Of a stretch of 64,000 nucleotides of DNA, positions 56,960-63,639 are shown piece by piece. A program made the position numbers and the translations under genes. How positions within the stretch are numbered: the first letter of the stretch is position 1; each line of letters begins with the position of its first letter. The stretch is from assembly GCA_948470475.1 (NCBI GenBank), contig OX419335.1, forward strand, positions 38,284,726 through 38,348,725. Reading direction: 5' to 3'. Below the pieces are notes generated by a model, which did no database searches, was not told where the DNA came from, and was given only the letters and a program-made list of their open reading frames with translations. This stretch comes from Galaxea fascicularis (lineage: Eukaryota; Cnidaria; Anthozoa; Scleractinia; Euphylliidae).

Positions 56960-57191
56960 CGCGCGCGTAGGTCTCCAGAATGAGCCGACAGGCGTCGCAC
57001 ACTCCCTTTTCTTCTATTCGGGGATCGTTCCACACCAAACGACACCTCGGACACAACAAAACTCCTTTCAAACGATGAACGAGAATGGTCAGTTTCAGGT
57101 TCTCGTCGGTTCTCTTCTCCAACTGGGCTTGCAAGTGACTGATTTTCAGATTACTCTCCTTCAGGAGATCGATCAAGTGAGGTAATGACAT
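56928..57191 (-). CDS. Small coiled-coil protein with two CxxC knuckles
   Basis: 87 residues from ATG 57191. The first half (LIDLLKESNLKISHLQAQLE, KRTDENLKLTILVH) is a predicted coiled coil. The second has C-P-R-C and C-D-A-C separated by 18 residues, a zinc-ribbon-like pattern. It overlaps the next gene by 32 bases and the previous one by 19. A dimeric zinc-binding regulator, possibly transcriptional, would fit the shape; there is no family match I can name. Confidence 0.7.
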   Translation of the reverse strand: MSLPHLIDLLKESNLKISHLQAQLEKRTDENLKLTILVHRLKGVLLCPRCRLVWNDPRIEEKGVCDACRLILETYARDGRVHSGACQ

Positions 57192-57487
57192 GTCTGCTTC
57201 AACGCTTGCCAAAATCCACTTCCCTTTTGCGCTTGGAGAACCTTGCGTCTCTTCAACACGCTGTCTTTGCGCCGGACCAACTGTCGCAAGGGTGTTTTGT
57301 ACCTGCGGAGACGAGCCACGACCGACGGAGGTACCGCGTGATTACCGCGCAACGTGTTCATCACGATCTCGCTCACGGCGTTGATCTGATCTTTGTTGGC
57401 ATGTTGCAAAATGTCTTTGCGGGTCTGATGTTTGGCCTCGTCCAAGAGAGACCTCAGGAATCCCCACTGTCGTCGAATGCGTTTCAT
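57173..57487 (-). CDS. Conserved basic helical protein of Polinton-type elements
   Basis: 104 residues from ATG 57487. The text RRQWGFLRSLLDEAKHQTRK, INAVSEIVMNTLRGN and ending VLQAQKGSGFWQAL follows a pattern I recognise from small proteins of cnidarian Polintons: a basic helix, a central SEI-x2-N-x-L-x-G motif, and a Lys-rich helix ending in a Gly-containing Q(K/G)G motif. The function is unknown. The basic, all-helical character suggests DNA binding or a virion core part. A TATA-like GATAAAAA sits 37-40 bases before the start, overlapping the stop of the upstream gene. Confidence 0.75.
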   Translation of the reverse strand: MKRIRRQWGFLRSLLDEAKHQTRKDILQHANKDQINAVSEIVMNTLRGNHAVPPSVVARLRRYKTPLRQLVRRKDSVLKRRKVLQAQKGSGFWQALKQTCHYLT

Positions 57488-57523
57488 ACCGTCTGATGGG
57501 TGGGAGGGTGGTGTGGACCGTTT

Positions 57524-57796
57524 TTATCGCCGTGTCATCCCTCGGTCCTTCAAAATTTGCATGACGTCGTGAACACCCCTGACTTGACGATCCGCGTCCT
57601 CTTCCATACTACGCAGCAAGTTCGGGAACTCCGATTCTCGACCGCGGGCGTACTTGTCGTACGATATCCCTTTGTCGAGTAGATACAAGAGATCGTCTAA
57701 AAAATCATGTCGGGCGGTATATCGAGGCGTGTGCTCCAATTCACCCTCGATGACCTTGTATAATGCACGTTGGAACTGAGATCTTGTCACCACCAT
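57524..57796 (-). CDS. Small helical protein, unknown function
   Basis: About 90 residues from ATG 57796; an open extension to 57898 without ATG overlaps the neighbour and is ignored. It is rich in charged residues (TARHDFLDDLLYLLDKGISY, MEEDADRQVRGVHDVMQIL) and predicted helical. The stop lies in CGATAAAAA, which may serve as TATA box of the next gene. I do not recognise the family. Confidence 0.6.
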   Translation of the reverse strand: MVVTRSQFQRALYKVIEGELEHTPRYTARHDFLDDLLYLLDKGISYDKYARGRESEFPNLLRSMEEDADRQVRGVHDVMQILKDRGMTRR

Positions 57797-57843
57797 GGTT
57801 TCCGCACGAATGAAGGGAGCGGACCCTTCTCCCGGTCTTTTTA

Positions 57844-58170
57844 TTACATGATGGTACACGCATCGGCTTTCTTGGCGTATCCCTTCTTTAACAACCACGA
57901 ATCGTAGGAATCATTGCTTCCGCTCTGACGATATTCATTCTTGTAACCTGCCACCAACCGTTTATCATGCTGGTTCTCGGCCTTGGTAGGTATATGCCAC
58001 ATTTTAGGATCCGTGAGCAATTCGAACCCTTTCTTGACATCCACCACAAAAGGCATCATACCACCACGCAGCTTGCGACGTTTCGTCGTCGTTGTCTTCT
58101 TCTTCTTCTTCTTTGTACTACCACCTCGTCGACGAGTCGTCCGTCGTCGCGTCACTCTTTGCTTAGGCAT
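57844..58170 (-). CDS. Basic virion-type protein with RGG site
   Basis: 108 residues from ATG 58170. Residues 1-37 are an Arg/Lys/Thr leader with RRRGGS and ending KRRKLRGG, followed by MMPFVVDVKKGFELLTDPKM and a hydrophilic tail. It ends in CTIM, which resembles a CaaX prenylation box. The basic leader and the RGG break match the neighbouring core-type proteins and suggest cleavage by the element's protease. Role unknown; a DNA-binding virion protein is likely. Confidence 0.7.
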   Translation of the reverse strand: MPKQRVTRRRTTRRRGGSTKKKKKKTTTTKRRKLRGGMMPFVVDVKKGFELLTDPKMWHIPTKAENQHDKRLVAGYKNEYRQSGSNDSYDSWLLKKGYAKKADACTIM

Positions 58171-58213
58171 GTTCGCTTGTGGAGTGACCCTCGTAGACAG
58201 TGCGTTCCCTTTT

Positions 58214-58492
58214 TTATCGTCTGGAGATCCACCCGTCCAAGGCTTGCGTCGTTTTCTTCAATCCCGATCGCGCTGTGCCCTTGGCTTTGCGTTTGAGGGC
58301 GCTCATGGCTTTGCGCTTCAGAGCGGTCAGGGCTTTCTTGGCCCCCGCTTTGGCCACCGACCCTGCCACGCCCACGGCCGCTGCTTTCCCCAAGGCTTTC
58401 AAAACCGGAATGACCACTGAGGCCGCTGGGATCGCACCACCTCTTTGACCTCGTCTTCTTCTTCTTCGTTTGCGTCTACCGGTCTTGGGCAT
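58214..58492 (-). CDS. Adenovirus pX/mu-like core protein
   Basis: 92 residues from ATG 58492. A leader MPKTGRRKRRRRRRGQRGG is followed at once by a hydrophobic Ala/Val/Ile-rich stretch (AIPAASVVIPVLKALGKAAA) and then Lys/Ala repeats (KKALTALKRKAMSALKRKAK). The order (Arg cluster, GG site, hydrophobic helix) is that of the adenovirus core protein pX, which the viral protease trims at GG-type sites and which condenses DNA. Homology of so short and biased a protein is inference. Confidence 0.75.
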   Translation of the reverse strand: MPKTGRRKRRRRRRGQRGGAIPAASVVIPVLKALGKAAAVGVAGSVAKAGAKKALTALKRKAMSALKRKAKGTARSGLKKTTQALDGWISRR

Positions 58493-58498
58493 GTCTCT

Positions 58499-59437
58499 CT
58501 ATCCGACGAACCACTCCAAAGGTAACAATTTTCCACTGCCGTATTGATTCGATGTGTTCGGTGTCGTGTGTCTCGAGGAATTGCGATGCACTTCGGGTGG
58601 TCGTCCGTCCTTATACACGATGGTCGTGGTATGCGTCTCGGTCACCGAATGAGCCCCGCGACGTCCGATCCTACGACGTTGTCCTTCCACGACTCTGTCG
58701 TAATTTCTTCTCAGACTGCGTGTCGGAACTCTAGCGGCCGACCCGGGTGTCGGAGGAGTATGACGACTGGCAGCGACGGATCCCGGTGCACTGGTCGTCG
58801 GGCTAGGTGCACTCCAACTGGGAGGAGAGCGTCGTGGCGTTCCCAACGAATCGTCCGAATCTCTGGGACGTCCTCGTCGGCTTGTGGTGGTGGTGGTCGT
58901 CCTGGTCATGGCCCCCGTTCGACGACGTCTATTCTGTCGCTCGACCAAGGCTCTCAAACGAGCCGGTGGGTCCCCGAATCGACGAGCGTTGCTGGCCGCT
59001 CTGGCTCGTGCCACTCCATTGGACGGTAACGAGGACGCGGCTCCCACGGCACCGGACGGTGGTGCCGACGCACCGGACCGAGGTACCGACGCACTGGTGA
59101 CGGTGGTCGATCCCGCGGCTCCGACCGGTATGTCGACGTTCACTCCCCTCGGAGAGACGCCGATGGGGGGTGCAGGACCCGCGCGGACAGGCACGGGAGA
59201 AAGAGACGTGGTCTGTAAGGCGGAGGTCACCCCGATGTTGTCCGTCGAGTCTCGCGTCAGGGGCGACGACGACGAAATGACGGCATGGGGAAAGAGGTCC
59301 GAAAGCACATCGTCCGGATCGAACGTGAGATCCTCTGCACCGTGGGTTATTCCCAATTGCGAGTGGAAAGGCGTCACGCGCGGAGTCGACAGACGTCGTT
59401 GTCTTTCCGCCTCGCGTGCGGCGTCGAACGAACTCAT
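58499..59437 (-). CDS. Disordered Ser/Thr/Arg-rich protein
   Basis: 312 residues from ATG 59437, four bases after the ATPase gene ends. Apart from the N-terminus (SSFDAAREAERQRRLSTPRV, LTFDPDDVLSDLFPH) it is low-complexity: Ser/Thr/Pro/Ala runs, Arg patches, TRTTTTTTSRRGRPR. It ends in a less biased segment, SGKLLPLEWFVG. It has no known domain. Its size, basic charge and position between packaging ATPase and pX-like protein fit a minor virion or linker protein. Confidence 0.65.
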   Translation of the reverse strand: MSSFDAAREAERQRRLSTPRVTPFHSQLGITHGAEDLTFDPDDVLSDLFPHAVISSSSPLTRDSTDNIGVTSALQTTSLSPVPVRAGPAPPIGVSPRGVNVDIPVGAAGSTTVTSASVPRSGASAPPSGAVGAASSLPSNGVARARAASNARRFGDPPARLRALVERQNRRRRTGAMTRTTTTTTSRRGRPRDSDDSLGTPRRSPPSWSAPSPTTSAPGSVAASRHTPPTPGSAARVPTRSLRRNYDRVVEGQRRRIGRRGAHSVTETHTTTIVYKDGRPPEVHRNSSRHTTPNTSNQYGSGKLLPLEWFVG

Positions 59438-59441
59438 GCTT

Positions 59442-60134
59442 CTACGACGACGTCTTCTTGGGTTTGTAAAGTCTAGGGTAGGTGCCTTTCTCTTTTAAGA
59501 TGTGCGTCCACAGGCAATGATCGTCGGGCGTTTGCGCGTGAAAATCCATCACCAAATAACCGTAGGGTCGACTCGTGGCTTTCTGAAAGACCGTCATGAC
59601 ATCCTTCCAGTTCTTAGGAAACGCTTGTAATACCACCGTGCGTACGCCCACCGTGTCGCGCGGGTTCTTGAAGGCCACGATGTAATGCACGTTCCTCGAG
59701 ATGGTCTTGGCGAATTTACCGGCGGGAAAAAGATCTTGGGTGATGTAGATCACCGAGACGTTGCGGTGATGAGAATGTTTGGTGAAAATGTCCATGACCG
59801 TCTTGTCGTTCCCGCACTCGTCCATCAAATCGTCCATCACCAATAATCCACCTCCCGTCGGACGGAACCACTCGTCCAAATCCTCTACCGTCGGCACACC
59901 TTCGTGAAAATGGATCTTGGGTTTGCACGTCTTGGCCATCTCCTGGAATTTGTCTTGCATGGCCCTGTAACAATAATGCACGTTGGGTTTCAATCCTCGA
60001 AAATAATGCGTGGCATCGTGGAGGAGTTTGGAAACGAACACCGTTTTGCCGCAATTGGACGGTCCGGCAATCAACACGCTGCACGGTGTCTTGAAGAACT
60101 TCATGCCTTCGACTCCGAAGCCAAATGATCCCAT
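59442..60134 (-). CDS. FtsK/HerA-type genome-packaging ATPase
   Basis: 230 residues from ATG 60134. Walker A GPSNCGKT at 24-31, Walker B LLVMDDL at 97-103 and the downstream polar motif YITQD at 130-134 form the ATPase core of the A32/FtsK-HerA packaging family found in Polintons and adintoviruses. It pumps DNA into the capsid with energy from ATP. The C-terminus (DHCLWTHILKEKGTYPRLY) is also typical. The first ten residues (GSFGFGVEG) derive from a short duplicated segment, so initiation at the second Met (residue 11) is also possible. Confidence 0.9.
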   Translation of the reverse strand: MGSFGFGVEGMKFFKTPCSVLIAGPSNCGKTVFVSKLLHDATHYFRGLKPNVHYCYRAMQDKFQEMAKTCKPKIHFHEGVPTVEDLDEWFRPTGGGLLVMDDLMDECGNDKTVMDIFTKHSHHRNVSVIYITQDLFPAGKFAKTISRNVHYIVAFKNPRDTVGVRTVVLQAFPKNWKDVMTVFQKATSRPYGYLVMDFHAQTPDDHCLWTHILKEKGTYPRLYKPKKTSS

Positions 60135-60156
60135 CGCACGGGGGTCCGTCCTAATT

Positions 60157-60393
60157 TCACCTGCGGTTGCGGTAATGTTGGACGTTGTCCTTTATGCCTT
60201 TGAAGGCTTGTTTCCCCAACAACAACCCCAAGGACCCAAAGCTAGGAGCGGGCCCGGACAGGACCATACTCATGCCTTCGGCGATCTTATCGACCAATCT
60301 CGGTTTCTTCCGACGAAACCGGGCCCCACCGCGTTGGTTCTTCTTCTTCCTCTTTCTCTTCGTCCGGACCCTACGTCGCAGTGTGGTCTTCAT
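60157..60393 (-). CDS. Basic core-type protein with QRGG site, flanked by direct repeats
   Basis: 78 residues from ATG 60393. The leader (TLRRRVRTKRKRKKKNQRGG) is followed by ARFRRKKPRLVDKIAEGM and a Gly/Leu-rich hydrophobic stretch (GSLGLLLGKQAF). It resembles the pX-like protein in layout. It is framed by 57-58-bp direct repeats at 60101-60158 and 60390-60446, which suggests that the gene was inserted or duplicated as a cassette. Confidence 0.7.
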   Translation of the reverse strand: MKTTLRRRVRTKRKRKKKNQRGGARFRRKKPRLVDKIAEGMSMVLSGPAPSFGSLGLLLGKQAFKGIKDNVQHYRNRR

Positions 60394-60397
60394 GCCT

Positions 60398-60754
60398 TCA
60401 ACTCCAAAGCAAATGATCCAATCTCACGCGGGTCCACCCTAATTTCTGCCCTAATCGACGCAAGTAAGACGTCATGGTCATGCCGCGGGTGATGGGTAAA
60501 CGATACCGACGATGTTCCACGGGTACTTTGCGCAGGAAACTATTCAACGTCAGATAATCCTTCACGCCGAGGGTTCGACGTTTTTTCGTCTTGCGTGATC
60601 TCTTTCGGGAATACCTTTGCTCAAGGTCATGAATCTTTTCGGCGAAGCGTGATTGTCCAGCTGTTAGTCCACCCTGCTCAAATGCTTCCCCCATCGCTTG
60701 TCCCAACAACGTTGCCTTCTCATTCAAAGTCGTCAAAGGCACGCGCCTGGCCAT
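60398..60754 (-). CDS. Small basic protein, unknown function
   Basis: 118 residues from ATG 60754. A helical N-terminus (LNEKATLLGQAMGEAFEQGG), a basic patch (RYSRKRSRKTKKRRTL) and a C-terminal part (YLTLNSFLRKVPVEHRRYRL). Its final codons lie in the duplicated segment 60390-60446. An upstream TATA-like CATATAAGG (minus strand, about 60942-60950) and 234 non-coding bases suggest its own promoter. Function unknown. Confidence 0.6.
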   Translation of the reverse strand: MARRVPLTTLNEKATLLGQAMGEAFEQGGLTAGQSRFAEKIHDLEQRYSRKRSRKTKKRRTLGVKDYLTLNSFLRKVPVEHRRYRLPITRGMTMTSYLRRLGQKLGWTRVRLDHLLWS

Positions 60755-60988
60755 TTGGGTTGTGTTCGCGGCAAGTGCAAAGTCAAAATGAATGAGGCAG
60801 AGACGAGTGGCGTGAACTTAACAAGACTTTCTTTAATGACAGAACTCCATATTCTCTACGGGTGGACTGCCAACCCGTCTACAAAGAACACCACCTCCCG
60901 AGTGTCTCCACCCCGCACCTGACAGGAGGGAAGACGTGCCTTATATGTTCCTTCTTGCTAACGAGCTTATCCTTGTGGGAAAAATCTC
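60755..60988 (-). promoter_or_regulatory. Spacer between protease and small basic gene
   Basis: The largest non-coding gap in the late-gene block. It contains a TATA-like CATATAAGG read leftward, about 190 bases before the 60754 start. No repeat or other signal is visible. Confidence 0.35.
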
Positions 60989-61603
60989 TCAAAAGACCGT
61001 ATCACCGCACTCTTCCTCGTCCAACGATCGCCACATGGCGCGCATGTCCAATAACCGTACCGGAACGGTATTGCCTTGGAAAAGAGCGGGCTGTTCGCGT
61101 TTCATCCTTTCCCACACCAACGCGTCTTTCACCGTCTTCTTGAACCATTGAGCAATCCTGTGATCGTTCTTCACGTAATCGTGAGTGGTGAACATGGACA
61201 AGAACCCGTCCATGGAGATGCCCGTGGCACGAACGATGAGAAAAGCCAATGCGTACATGCCGCAGCTCTGACTGTCGATGGCCTGCAAGGTCTTGCGACT
61301 TTCTCGCACCGCCCAGAAATGGTCTCGCGTCCACTTTTCGAACCAGGGTATGTCGTACCGAGTCACGTTCATCCCAAAACTATCCATGATTTCGCAGGTC
61401 TCGTCTTCCGTCCACACCCCCAACCAATGCGAACCCTGTTCCTTCCGACGATCCACATTGACGATGTACCCTTGAGGATGCGCCTTCGACGGCGACGAGG
61501 GTAAGGCATCGCTGGCAAAGACCCCCGCAAAGTAGGGTCGCAACCGAGCGTCGTGTTGCGCCAACGTCTCCAATTGTTGCGTCGTGGTCGCCACGAACTC
61601 CAT
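60989..61603 (-). CDS. Adenain-type (Ulp1-like) cysteine protease
   Basis: 204 residues from ATG 61603, 27 bases after the capsid gene stop. Catalytic residues in adenain order and spacing: His59 in QGSHWLGVW, Asp74 in CEIMDSFG, Gln107 and Cys114 in LQAIDSQSCGMYA (Gln-x6-Cys). It matures virion proteins, usually at GG-type sites. The RGG motifs in the neighbouring basic proteins are the obvious substrates. Its position directly behind the capsid gene is usual in adintoviruses and Polintons. No damage is visible. Confidence 0.92.
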   Translation of the reverse strand: MEFVATTTQQLETLAQHDARLRPYFAGVFASDALPSSPSKAHPQGYIVNVDRRKEQGSHWLGVWTEDETCEIMDSFGMNVTRYDIPWFEKWTRDHFWAVRESRKTLQAIDSQSCGMYALAFLIVRATGISMDGFLSMFTTHDYVKNDHRIAQWFKKTVKDALVWERMKREQPALFQGNTVPVRLLDMRAMWRSLDEEECGDTVF

Positions 61604-61629
61604 GTCTCTTCTGTCGTCGGAGCGGACGT

Positions 61630-63087
61630 TCACATGCCATTATAGGTTTCGTAAAGGACACCCCCTTCCCGCGTGATCTTCATGACGTTTTCGAATTCAC
61701 CCGTCACGCAGATGGTGATGGCGTGGCCTATGCCCGCATTGAACCTGGCTTGGATGCGATGATTGCCCTGGTTCTGCGGATTCATGAAGCGACTGTCGGC
61801 ATCTCCGCTCTCCACGTTGTTGAAGCAAAAGATGGTGCAGTTCTTGTGATACCCCCAATCCTCGGGTCTCACCAACGGTTTTCTGCCTCTCTTCAAAGCC
61901 CCCGTGTCGTACAAGAAGCGATGATACCCATCGTAGTCTTTGCTGGTATTGTCGTGTTGCAGTTCCAAAGTATTGGTATGCGGGTACTCTTCCCCGTTGA
62001 TCAACTGCTTGATCCATTCCACGCCAAACGTCCGGAAAGCGAACGGGGAGTAACTGATCGTGCCGTTGAAGGCTCGACTGTCCAGAAAATACACGAACAC
62101 GCGGTTGGGAATCCGTTGTTCGAAGATGTCGGCTTTGTCGAAGTTGGTCTCGCCGTTGGGCAGCGTGAAGGTGCGGGTCTCGTACCGCACCACCGGGTAC
62201 TGCATGTAGTGGTTGGTATCCCTCAGATGGGTCAGGGTGTTGTACAACGGCGCTTTCAGACGTAACGACGACACGTACATTTTCAGGTCCACATCGTCGG
62301 CCACCAATCGTGGTGCCGTGCCACCGTACGCGAAATACGCTGGTTCGTTGAAGTGCATGCGAATCAGCACGCGAGTGTTGGGTGGCAAGGGTTTGTTAAG
62401 ATGAAAGACTTCCACCAACGGTTTGAAGACCAACGTGCGACGCACACCACCCGTGTACAAACTTCTTTCCTTCATCACACCATCCACGGACGTTTTCGCT
62501 GTGCCAGTCAGAGCCGTGTAATCGGCATGCGGTGTGGCGCTGTCCCATGTGTTGGCGGCGTAGACATTGGGCACGTTCAAGGCGCCAGGTATGAAGCCTT
62601 GCGGTCGAAGGACGGATACGGCATCGTCCTCGTCGTGGTTCAATATGGTCTGGAGCATGGCGTTCAGTGCGTACGTGTCCGATTGCACCGTGGTCAACAC
62701 CCCATTGACGTAGACCGACACTTGCTTGAGCATGGTGTGACACAGATTCTGACAGGGATAGGTGTAAGCAGCGATGTTGCCGCCACCCGCCGCTTGCAAC
62801 CGCAACTTTAGCATGAAGAAACTCGAACTCAGATCCACGTACTCCATGCTGGGTTTGATCTCGAATTCGATGGGGTTGATCTGTCCGCTGACCGAGGGTG
62901 GTATCTCCACCACACGTCGCGAGGCCACACTCTCGTCCACCGGAGGGACGGTGAAGAGTGCAAACTTGGGATCGACGTTCGGACCCAATCCGATGCGTTT
63001 GACGGGTCTTTCCCATCTCGGATCGGCCAGATTCAGACCTTCGGCCAACCGACCTACGTTTCTTGGGCGTTTTTGTCCCTTGGGCAT
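61630..63087 (-). CDS. MCP: Major capsid protein, hexon-type double jelly roll
   Basis: 485 residues from ATG 63087 (MPKGQKRPR; the TTG-led extension is ignored). KFALFTVPPVDESVASRRVV near the start, INPIEFEIKPSMEYVDLSSS and the later NTRVLIRMHFNEPAYF belong to the Polinton/adintovirus major capsid family, often annotated in animal genomes as F54H12.2-like. The protein forms trimers that build the icosahedral shell. The frame is intact over its full length, an argument for a recent insertion. The fold assignment rests on family knowledge, not on a structure prediction. Confidence 0.88.
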   Translation of the reverse strand: MPKGQKRPRNVGRLAEGLNLADPRWERPVKRIGLGPNVDPKFALFTVPPVDESVASRRVVEIPPSVSGQINPIEFEIKPSMEYVDLSSSFFMLKLRLQAAGGGNIAAYTYPCQNLCHTMLKQVSVYVNGVLTTVQSDTYALNAMLQTILNHDEDDAVSVLRPQGFIPGALNVPNVYAANTWDSATPHADYTALTGTAKTSVDGVMKERSLYTGGVRRTLVFKPLVEVFHLNKPLPPNTRVLIRMHFNEPAYFAYGGTAPRLVADDVDLKMYVSSLRLKAPLYNTLTHLRDTNHYMQYPVVRYETRTFTLPNGETNFDKADIFEQRIPNRVFVYFLDSRAFNGTISYSPFAFRTFGVEWIKQLINGEEYPHTNTLELQHDNTSKDYDGYHRFLYDTGALKRGRKPLVRPEDWGYHKNCTIFCFNNVESGDADSRFMNPQNQGNHRIQARFNAGIGHAITICVTGEFENVMKITREGGVLYETYNGM

Positions 63088-63154
63088 GGTGGTCGCTGTG
63101 TACGTTCCAAAGAGTAGGAGCAACTGATTGAACGTCGGCTCGATGCTCCCTCCT

Positions 63155-63382
63155 TTATGTCACGAGACTGTGCGTGTAGACCCGTCGTCGGTGATGATAG
63201 GGTCGCACCGGTCGCATGGGAGGTTCCATGAACCCACCACCGCGTTGCGACCGTTTCGCGTAGTAGGGGGCCATCCGTCGAGCCCACTCGATCTCTGGCG
63301 GCAGAGGTCCCCATACCGTCCCACCGCGTTGCGAGCGTTTTCTACGCTGCCGTTTCTTCGTTTTTCGTCGTCTACCGGGCAT
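63155..63382 (-). CDS. Basic protein with two SQRGG sites
   Basis: 75 residues if started at ATG 63382 (MPGRRRKTKK, matching MPK starts of its neighbours); ATG 63394 would add four. A leader of Arg/Lys ends in KRSQRGG, then TVWGPLPPEIEWARRMAPYY, then a second KRSQRGG and a Pro/Arg/His tail. The repeated site suggests processing into two or three peptides, as for adenovirus core proteins. No other family resemblance. Confidence 0.65.
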   Translation of the reverse strand: MPGRRRKTKKRQRRKRSQRGGTVWGPLPPEIEWARRMAPYYAKRSQRGGGFMEPPMRPVRPYHHRRRVYTHSLVT

Positions 63383-63418
63383 GCTCTCCACCATCGAATG
63401 AAGGGTTTTCACCCCCTC

Positions 63419-63613
63419 TCACGAGAATATATCCCCTCGGGCATACGGTTTGGCGCGTTTCTTCTTCTTCCTTTTCGTCTTTTTTCTTCTCCTCGATCCG
63501 CTTCCACTTTGACCTTCTTCGGACGGATGCGGTACGAAGATACGTAACCTCCCTCCGCTCATGGTCTCCGGAAAGACCGGTTCGTATCGCACGGTACTAC
63601 CGTGTCCGCTCAT
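63419..63613 (-). CDS. Small basic protein ending in an RGD motif
   Basis: 64 residues from ATG 63613. The start (SGHGSTVRYEPVFPETMSGG) is followed by a Ser/Gly linker, a Lys/Arg block (SRRRKKTKRKKKKRAKPY) and the end ARGDIFS. It lies between the penton-type and capsid genes. RGD is an integrin-binding tripeptide in some viral surface proteins, but may be chance here. Function unknown. Confidence 0.6.
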   Translation of the reverse strand: MSGHGSTVRYEPVFPETMSGGRLRIFVPHPSEEGQSGSGSRRRKKTKRKKKKRAKPYARGDIFS

Positions 63614-63639
63614 CACTCCGCGACGAATGACGATCGCGC

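Noticed and set aside
58499..59437. Penton or fibre protein
   Set aside because: The protein is almost wholly low-complexity; the penton-type C-terminus is clearly at 63640-64000.
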